13,558 nt of DNA. It comes from Planctomycetota bacterium. Lineage in GTDB: Bacteria > Planctomycetota > Brocadiia > JAJRTI01. The notes under the pieces are model-generated. The model was given only the letters and a program-made list of their open reading frames with translations, had not been told where the DNA came from and made no database searches. Below are positions 1-6,731 of this stretch, in pieces. The position numbers and the translations under genes were made by a program. The stretch's first letter is position 1. Each line of letters begins with the position of its first letter. The stretch is taken from assembly GCA_024278415.1 (NCBI GenBank), contig JAJRTI010000924.1, positions 1-13,558 on the forward strand. The letters run 5' to 3'.

Positions 1-3000
1 ACGAAGTCCGCGGACATCGTGTTCGCCCATCCAGGCGGCGAGATCACGGTCTCGGTCGAAATCTGGTCTTTCGAGGACCTGCGACGCTACCGCAAGATGA
101 AAGGCGTGCAACTGCCGCGGCGTTGGCCGCTGGGCGAAGCGCTTCCCGAGCTGAAACAGTCCCAAACCACCACCACAGAAGCCGAGAAGAAGGCCGCGAG
201 AGGCCGGCCTCCCCGCGGCCAGGCGTGGCTCCAATACTCGGACGAACAGATTTGGGCCATGCAGCCGGACAGCACGATTCCGCGGTGGCACTGGGTCAAC
301 CTCCAGAAAGGCTGCCCCCTTCATGGCAAACAGATATACGGCAAGCGTGCATTCTATCCCTGGCGGGATGAGACTGGCCGCCCCCTCAGGACCTACAGCC
401 GCGCGGCCCTGCCTTACGCCTGGAAGATCAAGTGCCCCATCGGCGGCGAGATGTACCCCTCGAACGATTTCGCCAACGGCGACATGACCAGCGGCGACTT
501 CCCGGACGACGGCATCGGCGGGGCCTGTGAGCACAACGGAAACCGATATGGCTTCATTGCCGAAATCGCCCAGGCCTATTGCCACAAGATGCTCGCGGTC
601 GCGCCGCAATGCGCGGACGGATACCTCGCCACGGGCGACATCCGCTACGCGCACAAGGCGCTCGTGGCGTTTAGCCGGCTGGCGGTTGAGTGGGCCTATC
701 TGGCGACCATGACGCAGCACCGCCATCGCAACAGCCGCCATCAGGTGGAGCGTCTGGGGCCGGCGCCGTTCAGCGAGGGGCCCTTCCTGGCGGGCAGCGG
801 GTTCACCGTGTATTGCATCGACCAACCCGGCTACCAATGGAGACACGCGGAAGCCTACGACAAGATCTTCCCTGCCATCGAACGGGACAAGGAGATCATC
901 CCGTTCCTTCAGTCCAAAGTCTTCGACGTGAAGACCCACGAAGACGTGAGGCGCTTCATCGAGGAGAACCTGTTCGCGGTGTGGATGCAGGGCGCCATGG
1001 ATTTGGCCACGCGCTCGAACGAGCCTTACCACCAGCGCGGGCTGGCGCGCATGGCCGAAGTGCTGAACTACAAGCGGGGCCGGGAGTTCATGGACTGGCT
1101 CTACGACGCCGAAGGCAAGATGCGGTTTTTCGTGACGAACGGGTTTTTCCGAGACGGCGCGCCCTACGAGTCCAGCGGCGGATACAACGGCATGCACCTC
1201 GTGGCCATGGGCCCCATCATCGAGTCCATCGAGCATCTGCGCCAACTGCGGCCCGACGTGTACCCCGACGCGAAGTATCCCAATTTGGGCAAGAGCCGGC
1301 GCTACCACAACGTCTTCGACTTCTCCATGAACACGGTCAACATCGACCGCACGTACCCGCGCGTGGGGGACGACGGCGCCTATCCCCAGTACAAGAAACG
1401 CCCGAGGCGCACCTGGCAAAACGGCGGAGCCGCCGCGTTCGAGCACGCGTACCGCATGTTCCAGTCCCCCAAGTTCGCATGGGCGCTGGCCAACAGCCCG
1501 GGCTGGAAGCCGTCGCTGGAGTTCCCCTACTCCCGCGAACAGATCGAGGCGGAAGCCGCCAAGTGGCCGGACAACTGGAACGACGCAAGTTGCCTGCAAG
1601 ACGGCTACGGCTTGGCGATGCTGCGAAGCGGCAAAGGCGCGCACAAGCGCGCGCTCTGGATGATGTACGGCCGCGCCCGCGGGCACACCCACGACGACAT
1701 CATGCACATCGGGCTCGACGCGTACAAAAGCGAAATCCTCGGCCACATGGGCTATCCGCGCAACTGGAACCACTGGGAGAAGAACTGGATCACCCAGATC
1801 CAAGCGCGGCAGATCCCGTTTGTGAACATGACCGCCACGGCCCAACTGTTTGCCGACGCCGGCCCGGCGCACGTGTGTGAAGCCTTTGCCCAGGGATTCC
1901 GGGATCGAGTGAACAACGGCGACGGGTACGTGTTGTCCGAAGACAACTGGCAGCGTCGGATGCTGGCGATCGTCGACGTGTCCGACGATGAGTTCTACTG
2001 CATCGACTTCTACCGCATCTCCGGCGGCAAAGACCACTGGTGGACCTTCCACGCGCAGGAAGGAGACTTCACGACGACAGGGCTCGATTGGGTGAAGCAA
2101 GAGGGCGGCACTCTCGCCGGGCCTGACGTGCCGTACGGCGACGACGCGTGGCTCAAGGCCTCTGGCTGCCGGCGCGGCCGCCATGGTTGGTCTGGAGGCA
2201 TGTTTGGTTTCGCCCACCTCTACAATGTCGAGCGGGCCAAGCCGAAGGGCGTGTGGAGCGCGGACTGGCGGCTCAAGAACGCGGACGGGCTGCACTTCCG
2301 GCTGACCGTGCCGAGCGCCGACGGCGTCGAGGTCGTGGCCTGTGATGGCAAGTCGCCGGCCGGCGCGTCGCCGTACGAGATGAAGTGGGTGCTCATGCAC
2401 AACCAAGGTGAAGCGCCCGCGAGGACGCAGATCGCCAGCGTCATGGAGCTGTATCGGGACCGCCCAGTCATCAAGTCCGTCCGGCCGATCACCGTCTCCG
2501 GCCAGGACGAAGCCGGCTTCCGAGCCTATGGCTGTGTGGTCGAACTCGCGAACGGCCGCACCGACACGATCTTCGCCTCGGCAGATGGCGGCGTGTTGCG
2601 CACCGCGGAGGGCGGGTTCGAGTTCGCGGGCCGATTCGGCCTCTATTCCGAGCGGCATGGCGCCCCTACCCAAGTGGTCTTGGTCGGCGGCACGCGACTG
2701 GTGCGCAACGGCGTCGGCATCACGATGGACCGCGCCCAGTACCGCGGCGCGATCACCGCGGTCGACCGCAAGACGGAGGTTGTCACCATTTCGCCCGCGC
2801 CATCGAGTCTGGACTCCATGGTCGGGCGATACGTGTTCATCACGAGCCCCAGGAGGCGCCTTGCGTACAAAGTGCTGGAAGCCAATCCGGTTGAGGGCGG
2901 GGCCGCGCTGCGCCTGGCCCTCGACTCACGCATCGGCACGGGGAAGGTCACCGGCCACGCGGACCACCGCGTGTTGACCTCGACCCCCTTCGCGTTGAGA

Positions 3001-3243
3001 GGCTACCGTTACTACGATGGCGCCCGTTTGGTCAACGCGGCCCGCACGGCCGAGTATCGGCTCCAGGGCATCCACGGCGCCGCGTACATCGACCCGGCCG
3101 CGCACCCGGCGGCCACGGCCGACAGGCTGAAGGCCGAGTTCCCCATGGGCAGTTGGTTCGACGTGTATGACTACGGCGTGGGCGACGAGATCACTTGGCC
3201 CCACGTGGCGACGGTGGCGGACGTGGGCGGGGCTGCGAAATAG
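1..3243 (+). CDS. Heparinase II/III-type polysaccharide lyase-like protein (5' partial)
   Basis: The frame is open from base 1 to the TAG at 3241-3243. A GTG at 19 is a possible start, but in-frame codons precede it and the first residues already look like a domain interior, so the true start probably lies upstream. At least 1080 residues are present. Counting from base 1, a helical region near residues 170-520 looks like the alpha/alpha toroid of heparinase II/III proteins, with Y-E-S-S-G-G-Y-N near 389-396 and G-D-D-G at 456-459. The block H-T-H-D-D-I-M-H-I-G-L at 562-572 is typical of the start of the C-terminal beta-sandwich (PF07940), where a histidine and acidic residues line the active site. 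The last 400 residues are beta-rich. The family cleaves uronic-acid glycans such as heparin or alginate by beta-elimination; the substrate here is unknown. The protein is longer than classical heparinases (about 650-770 residues). The family call is fairly safe, catalysis is inferred. Confidence 0.75.
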   Translation, partial: TKSADIVFAHPGGEITVSVEIWSFEDLRRYRKMKGVQLPRRWPLGEALPELKQSQTTTTEAEKKAARGRPPRGQAWLQYSDEQIWAMQPDSTIPRWHWVNLQKGCPLHGKQIYGKRAFYPWRDETGRPLRTYSRAALPYAWKIKCPIGGEMYPSNDFANGDMTSGDFPDDGIGGACEHNGNRYGFIAEIAQAYCHKMLAVAPQCADGYLATGDIRYAHKALVAFSRLAVEWAYLATMTQHRHRNSRHQVERLGPAPFSEGPFLAGSGFTVYCIDQPGYQWRHAEAYDKIFPAIERDKEIIPFLQSKVFDVKTHEDVRRFIEENLFAVWMQGAMDLATRSNEPYHQRGLARMAEVLNYKRGREFMDWLYDAEGKMRFFVTNGFFRDGAPYESSGGYNGMHLVAMGPIIESIEHLRQLRPDVYPDAKYPNLGKSRRYHNVFDFSMNTVNIDRTYPRVGDDGAYPQYKKRPRRTWQNGGAAAFEHAYRMFQSPKFAWALANSPGWKPSLEFPYSREQIEAEAAKWPDNWNDASCLQDGYGLAMLRSGKGAHKRALWMMYGRARGHTHDDIMHIGLDAYKSEILGHMGYPRNWNHWEKNWITQIQARQIPFVNMTATAQLFADAGPAHVCEAFAQGFRDRVNNGDGYVLSEDNWQRRMLAIVDVSDDEFYCIDFYRISGGKDHWWTFHAQEGDFTTTGLDWVKQEGGTLAGPDVPYGDDAWLKASGCRRGRHGWSGGMFGFAHLYNVERAKPKGVWSADWRLKNADGLHFRLTVPSADGVEVVACDGKSPAGASPYEMKWVLMHNQGEAPARTQIASVMELYRDRPVIKSVRPITVSGQDEAGFRAYGCVVELANGRTDTIFASADGGVLRTAEGGFEFAGRFGLYSERHGAPTQVVLVGGTRLVRNGVGITMDRAQYRGAITAVDRKTEVVTISPAPSSLDSMVGRYVFITSPRRRLAYKVLEANPVEGGAALRLALDSRIGTGKVTGHADHRVLTSTPFALRGYRYYDGARLVNAARTAEYRLQGIHGAAYIDPAAHPAATADRLKAEFPMGSWFDVYDYGVGDEITWPHVATVADVGGAAK

Positions 3244-3245
3244 AG

Positions 3246-3281
3246 GCCGTCGCTTGGCGTCAGCCTCGCGCCGCCAACGGC
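3246..3281 (+). terminator. Possible hairpin terminator after the heparinase-like gene
   Basis: Just after the stop codon, TTGGCG (3254-3259) can pair with CGCCAA (3272-3277) around a 12-nt loop. GCCG (3246-3249) can pair with CGGC (3278-3281) if 3250-3253 bulge out. No clear T-tract follows, so this is at best a weak or Rho-assisted terminator. Its right arm overlaps the first base before the -35 box of the next promoter, so it may also separate the two units. Confidence 0.3.
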
Positions 3282-3310
3282 TGGACAAGCCTTCTGCCTT
3301 GGGCTATACT
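3282..3310 (+). promoter_or_regulatory. Sigma-70-type promoter of the small basic protein gene
   Basis: TGGACA (3282-3287) and TATACT (3305-3310) are separated by exactly 17 bp. Each hexamer has five of six bases of the bacterial housekeeping consensus TTGACA/TATAAT. This is the best promoter-like pair I found in the gaps of an otherwise GC-rich window. Transcription would begin near 3316-3318, giving a leader of about 134 nt before the ATG at 3451. It would drive the small basic protein and, by read-through, the aminotransferase. Confidence 0.65.
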
Positions 3311-3311
3311 A

Positions 3312-3433
3312 TTGGGCTCCCCAAATGGTATGGATCGCGCACACACGTACCGCTCAGGCCAAAGCGCCCGACGGGATCCACCCATACTGGCACAGTAGAC
3401 CATCAGTACCATCGCCGCAGCTCGGCGGCCCGT
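3312..3433 (+). promoter_or_regulatory. Structured 5' leader of the small basic protein gene, possible cis-regulatory RNA
   Basis: This untranslated stretch contains several pairings visible by eye. TTGGG/CCCAA (3312-3316 with 3320-3324, loop CTC) lies at the predicted transcription start. GTATGG (3328-3333) can pair with CCATAC (3382-3387), extended by ATC (3334-3336) with GAT (3375-3377) across a 4-nt bulge. The overlapping ATGGTA (3325-3330) can instead pair with TACCAT (3407-3412). These two helices exclude each other. GCCGC/GCGGC (3414-3418 with 3425-3429) forms a hairpin five bases before the Shine-Dalgarno. Competing helices ahead of a possibly ribosome-associated gene suggest control by attenuation or translation, but this is inference from unaided pairing. 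It matches no riboswitch class I recognise. Confidence 0.35.
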
Positions 3434-3443
3434 GGAGGAGAGG
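3434..3443 (+). promoter_or_regulatory. Strong Shine-Dalgarno deciding the start of the small basic protein
   Basis: GGAGGAGAGG ends 7 nt before the ATG at 3451. It contains the full GGAGG core and is the best ribosome binding site in the window. It fixes the start at 3451 and argues against an in-frame ATG at 3325 that would add 42 residues. Confidence 0.75.
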
Positions 3444-3450
3444 ATACAAC

Positions 3451-3693
3451 ATGTCCATTCACAAGAGCCTTGTCTCTTCCGGCTTGCTCAGGCGCCAACG
3501 TAGCGTCCTCACGCGCGCGGAGCGCATCGAGAAGCTCATGGCAGACGAGAAATGGGAAGACGAGATGTCCGTCTTCGGCCTGCCCAAAGTGAAGGTTGAA
3601 AAGATCGTGAAGAAGAAGGCCAAGGTCGAAGATAAGGCGGATGAGGCCGAAGGCGCGGCAGATGCCGAAGCGGTTGCCACAGCCGAAGAGTAG
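3451..3693 (+). CDS. PVC-type small basic protein with acidic C-terminal tail
   Basis: 80 residues. The first half matches the conserved Chlamydiae/Verrucomicrobia small basic protein family (TIGR04137 type, recognised from memory): M-S-I-H-K-S-L at 1-7, R-S-V-L-T-R-A-E-R at 17-25 and S-V-F-G-L-P-K-V-K-V at 40-49. Family members are usually about 60 residues; I recall them as uncharacterised, possibly ribosome- or rRNA-associated. Here a lysine run (K-K-K-A-K, 54-58) is followed by an acidic, alanine-rich tail (about 59-80) containing no basic residue except K62. This gives the protein a split charge pattern. The start at 3451 is supported by the strong Shine-Dalgarno and by conservation beginning at that methionine. 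The promoter and ribosome binding site imply high expression. It lies 10 nt upstream of the aminotransferase gene and is probably co-transcribed with it. Family identity is fairly sure; its role is not known. Confidence 0.8.
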   Translation: MSIHKSLVSSGLLRRQRSVLTRAERIEKLMADEKWEDEMSVFGLPKVKVEKIVKKKAKVEDKADEAEGAADAEAVATAEE

Positions 3694-3703
3694 GAAGCGC
3701 CGC

Positions 3704-4807
3704 GTGAACCACACCACGATCGCCGGCCGTATGGCCAAGCTCGACTCCTCCGGCATTCGGAAGGTGTTCGACCTGGCCCAGAAGCTCGAAAACCCGGTCA
3801 ACCTCAGCATCGGCCAGCCAGACTTCGACATCCCCGAGCCGGTGAAGCAGGCCGGCCTCGCGGCCATCGAGAAGGGGTTCAACCACTACACCGTCACCCA
3901 AGGGATTGAGCCCTTGCGGGACGCGCTGCGGGAGCGAATCCAGCAGACCCGGGGCATCGACTGCGAGAGTATCCTCGTCACGTCCGGCGTGTCGGGCGGG
4001 CTGCTGCTGTCCGCTCTCGTGCTCATCGATCCCGGCGACGAAGTGCTGATCCCCGATCCGTACTTCGTCATGTATACGCACCTCGTCAACCTCGCCGGCG
4101 GCGTGCCGGTGTTCGTGGACACGTACCCGGACTTCAAGGTCACGCGGGAGCGGATCGAGCCGCACGTGACCGAGCGCACGAAGCTGCTGCTCATCAACGC
4201 TCCAGGCAACCCCACCGGCGTGGTGCCATCGGTCGAGGAGATCAAGCGGATCGCCGAACTCGCGCGAGAGCACGGCCTCATCGTCATCTCCGACGAAATC
4301 TACAGCCACTTCTCGTACGACGGCCCCGCGCCGAGCATTGCCACGTACTACGAGAAGACGCTGCTCCTCGACGGGTTCTCCAAGTCGCACGCCATGACCG
4401 GCTGGCGCCTGGGGTACGCGGCGGGGCCGGACGAGATCATCGCCGAGATGACGAAGCTCCAGCAGTTCTCGTTCGTGTGTGCGCCATCGTTCGCGCAGGA
4501 GGCCGGGCTCAAGGCGCTCGACGTGGACACCACGCCGTACGTGGAGCAATACAAGAAGCGGCGGAACATGCTCTGCGAGGGGTTGAAGGGCAAGTACGAC
4601 ATTGTCACGCCCGACGGCGCGTTCTACATGTTCGTGAAGACCCCATGGGGCACGGGCACGGAGTTTGTCTCGAAGGCTATCGAGAACAACCTTCTTATCA
4701 TTCCGGGCAACGTCTTCTCCGAGCAAGACACGCACTTCCGCATGGTCTACGCCGCGGCGGACGAGGCCATCGAGCAAGGGATCGAGATCCTCAACCGGAT
4801 CGCGTAG
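3704..4807 (+). CDS. Class I/II PLP-dependent aminotransferase (AspC-like)
   Basis: 367 residues from a GTG at 3704, which has AGGAAG six bases upstream at 3692-3697. An ATG at 3641 would lie inside the preceding gene and add 21 basic, poorly conserved residues. Family landmarks are in order: S-G-I-R-K-V-F-D-L-A near 16-25, the substrate-pocket G-Q-P-D at 37-40, N-P-T-G at 169-172, S-D-E-I-Y at 196-200, the PLP lysine in S-K-S-H-A-M-T-G-W-R-L-G-Y (K227, R235), P-D-G-A-F-Y at 303-308 and the carboxylate-binding R346 in F-R-M-V-Y. It should transfer an amino group between an amino acid and a 2-oxo acid in the cytoplasm; aspartate, alanine or aromatic amino acids are all possible. The length is slightly below the usual 380-400. 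It follows the small basic protein by 10 nt and is probably in the same operon. The fold and reaction type are near certain, the substrate is open. Confidence 0.93.
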   Translation: MNHTTIAGRMAKLDSSGIRKVFDLAQKLENPVNLSIGQPDFDIPEPVKQAGLAAIEKGFNHYTVTQGIEPLRDALRERIQQTRGIDCESILVTSGVSGGLLLSALVLIDPGDEVLIPDPYFVMYTHLVNLAGGVPVFVDTYPDFKVTRERIEPHVTERTKLLLINAPGNPTGVVPSVEEIKRIAELAREHGLIVISDEIYSHFSYDGPAPSIATYYEKTLLLDGFSKSHAMTGWRLGYAAGPDEIIAEMTKLQQFSFVCAPSFAQEAGLKALDVDTTPYVEQYKKRRNMLCEGLKGKYDIVTPDGAFYMFVKTPWGTGTEFVSKAIENNLLIIPGNVFSEQDTHFRMVYAAADEAIEQGIEILNRIA

Positions 4808-4817
4808 GGCAGGGGAG

Positions 4818-4925
4818 CCACGAAGGGCGCGGAGGCGGGGAGAATCTCTGGCTGATGATGGAAGCGCACCTCTGCCATCAACCATCAACCATTCTGCCTC
4901 CCCCCCTCCCTTGCGCGCTTCTTGG
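4818..4925 (+). repeat. Imperfect inverted repeat in the gap after the aminotransferase gene
   Basis: The left arm begins CCACGAAGGGCGCGGAGG (4818-4835). The reverse complement of the right end begins CCAAGAAGCGCGCAAGGG (4908-4925). The first 12 positions agree at 10, and the arms continue with G-rich and GATGG-containing tracts if small gaps are allowed. The middle holds ATCAACC-type short direct repeats (CCATCAACCATCAACC, 4875-4890). The element could be a small mobile (MITE-like) repeat, a transcription-terminating structure, or both. No transposase is near. The rest of this 181-base gap (4808-4988) has only a weak promoter-like pair, TTGCGC (4911-4916) and TAACAT (4935-4940), spaced 18 bp. 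Confidence 0.4.
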
Positions 4926-4988
4926 GCCTTGGTGTAACATACCGCGTCGTAGCCCCCGATCCTCCGGCACGCGGCGCGCGCACGCATC

Positions 4989-6458
4989 ATGAAGTACGTC
5001 TTTGCCATCGTCTTTGCATTGCTCATCGCCGCGAGCGTCGTGACCTCGTGGTTCGCGCCGGAGAAGCAGACGGATCTGCCCGTGCTCTACTGGGTCACGG
5101 ACCCCAACCCGGCGCGCAAGGAGCAGATCAGGAGATTCCGCAAGTGGCTGGCCAAGAACAACTACCCGCGCATGGAGCTGCGGCTCGACACGGCTAACCG
5201 CGACGTGTCGAAGATGATCATCCAAGGCGTGTCCGGCGTGGGGGGCGACATCATGGACATCGGCTCCGGGGGCGGCATGCGCTACTTCCATTCCGTGGGC
5301 CTCCTCACCGACGTGACCCAGTGGGCCAAAGAACTGCACTTCGACCCCAGCCACACCTACCCCGCGCTCAAGCCAGAGATTACGCTCGACGGCCGGCAGT
5401 ACATGTTCCCCTGCAACGTGTACGCGCAGATGTACTGGGTGAACAAGGCGACCTTCAAGAAGTACGGGTGCCCGATTCCGCCGCGGCGGTGGAACTTCGA
5501 CGAGTTCGAGCGCCGCGGCAAGGAGTTCGTGGCCAAGGCCAACCCGGAGGGCCAGCGCCGCACGATCTTTTTCTGCAACCGGCCCGTGCCGGACCTGTGG
5601 CGCCGAAGCCTAGGCCTGTCCGTCTTCAACGAGTCGCTCACCCGCTGCACGCTCGACGACCCGCGGAACGTGGACGTGCTGAAGCTGACGCACAAGTGGA
5701 CGTACGTCGACCACCTCTTCCCCAGCGCCGCAGACCGGGAGTCGTTCTCCACCGAATCGGGCTACGGCGGTGCGACGCTCCAACTCTTCAACAGCGGCAA
5801 CTACGCCATGTTCAAGATGGGCCGCTACGCGCTCATCCAGTTGCGCGAGTTCGGCCAACTCGAACTCGCGGTGAGCGAGCCGCCGTACGCGCCTGGAGGC
5901 ATGCCCAACACCAGCACGGGCACCCGCGCCGCGGCCATCTACATCGGCAGCAAGCACAAGGACCTGGCCAAGTATTTCCTCGCGTTCCTCGCGAGCGAAG
6001 ACTACAACATGCACATCGTGGAAGACGCGGACGCGCTGCCTCCAGACCCCCAGTACACCAAGAGGGAGGAGTTTCTGCGGCCAGCCGCATACCCCAACGA
6101 ATGGGGCTGCCACGCGGCGTTCGCCGAGGCCGCGCAGACCATCGCCATCGGCGGCAGCTACAGCCCGTTCGTGGTGCCCAGCGTGGTGCAGCGCATCGAA
6201 CGGGAGACGACCGAAGGCTTCATGTCCGACCTCTATCCCGCCAAACGCGCAGCCCAGATCATGGCCGATCGCATCAACGGCGAAATCGACCGCACGCTGA
6301 AAGAGAAGCCCAAGCTGCGGCCGCTGTTCGACAAGCTGGTCCAGAAGCAGCGCACCATCGACCGCCTGCGCCAAGAGGGCAAGCGCGTGCCGGCCGATTT
6401 GATCGACAACCCCTTCCACAGGCGCTACTACAAGTTCAAAGGCTGGCTCGCGGACTGA
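4989..6458 (+). CDS. Extracellular solute-binding protein, ABC sugar-transport type
   Basis: 489 residues. The N-terminus has one hydrophobic segment (about residues 4-21) after M-K, and then the mature-looking domain. I see no lipobox cysteine, so the protein is either cleaved into the periplasm or stays anchored by this helix. The body resembles family 1 (maltose-type) binding proteins: G-G-D-I-M-D-I-G near 83-90, the region Y-A-Q-M-Y-W-V-N-K near 140-150, and G-T-R-A-A-A-I-Y-I-G near 315-324, which fits the second-lobe 'moderate the gift of a stable ligand site' block only loosely. The C-terminal N-P-F-H-R-R-Y-Y is a tail I associate with PVC homologues. Such proteins capture oligosaccharides and hand them to a membrane ABC permease. 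No permease or ATPase gene adjoins, so it is an orphan here. No Shine-Dalgarno is evident before the ATG. Family confidence is good, the ligand is unknown. Confidence 0.75.
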   Translation: MKYVFAIVFALLIAASVVTSWFAPEKQTDLPVLYWVTDPNPARKEQIRRFRKWLAKNNYPRMELRLDTANRDVSKMIIQGVSGVGGDIMDIGSGGGMRYFHSVGLLTDVTQWAKELHFDPSHTYPALKPEITLDGRQYMFPCNVYAQMYWVNKATFKKYGCPIPPRRWNFDEFERRGKEFVAKANPEGQRRTIFFCNRPVPDLWRRSLGLSVFNESLTRCTLDDPRNVDVLKLTHKWTYVDHLFPSAADRESFSTESGYGGATLQLFNSGNYAMFKMGRYALIQLREFGQLELAVSEPPYAPGGMPNTSTGTRAAAIYIGSKHKDLAKYFLAFLASEDYNMHIVEDADALPPDPQYTKREEFLRPAAYPNEWGCHAAFAEAAQTIAIGGSYSPFVVPSVVQRIERETTEGFMSDLYPAKRAAQIMADRINGEIDRTLKEKPKLRPLFDKLVQKQRTIDRLRQEGKRVPADLIDNPFHRRYYKFKGWLAD

Positions 6459-6537
6459 CGCTTCCGGACTCACGATGGTCGAGAAGGCGTGCTTCGGGCA
6501 CGTCGAGCGCGGTGCAACGCAGCAGCGGCGCCCGACT

Positions 6538-6560
6538 GGGCTCGCCCGAAGGGCCAGCCC
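6538..6560 (+). terminator. Stable hairpin downstream of the solute-binding protein gene
   Basis: GGGCT (6538-6542) pairs with AGCCC (6556-6560). After one C-C mismatch (6543/6555), GCCC (6544-6547) pairs with GGGC (6551-6554) around a GAA loop. This gives nine GC-rich base pairs starting 80 nt after the stop codon. No T-run follows (the next bases are CTCCC), so it is not a classical intrinsic terminator. It could stabilise the 3' end of the transcript or pause transcription. The surrounding gap (6459-6667) shows no convincing gene. Confidence 0.35.
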
Positions 6561-6731
6561 CTCCCATTCGACGCGCGCAGGCTGTTGCTCAACCCACGCG
6601 GCCGCCTGGGCCGGTAAGGTCTTCAGACGCCCACTTTTCCGACACTTCTATCCCGGGCTGGCGAGAAATGCGGGCTAAAGGCCATCGGCCTATCCGCGGC
6701 CTTCTGCGCCTTCCTCTGCGCCGGCCTCGCC

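Noticed and set aside
3325..3450. In-frame upstream ATG that would extend the small basic protein by 42 residues
   Set aside because: The family's conservation begins at the methionine at 3451, which follows a near-perfect Shine-Dalgarno; the extension has no such site and lies in the predicted leader.
3536..5026. 496-codon open frame on the minus strand across the aminotransferase
   Set aside because: Antisense to a gene with complete PLP-aminotransferase motifs; the translation is arginine- and leucine-rich with no recognisable domain.
6622..6651. TTCAGA and TTCTAT, 18 bp apart, as a promoter for the membrane protein
   Set aside because: Both hexamers match the consensus poorly; nothing else supports it.
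6475..6678. Possible 67-residue gene after the solute-binding protein
   Set aside because: No ribosome binding site, no family resemblance, and it overlaps the strong hairpin at 6538-6560 and the probable start of the membrane protein.
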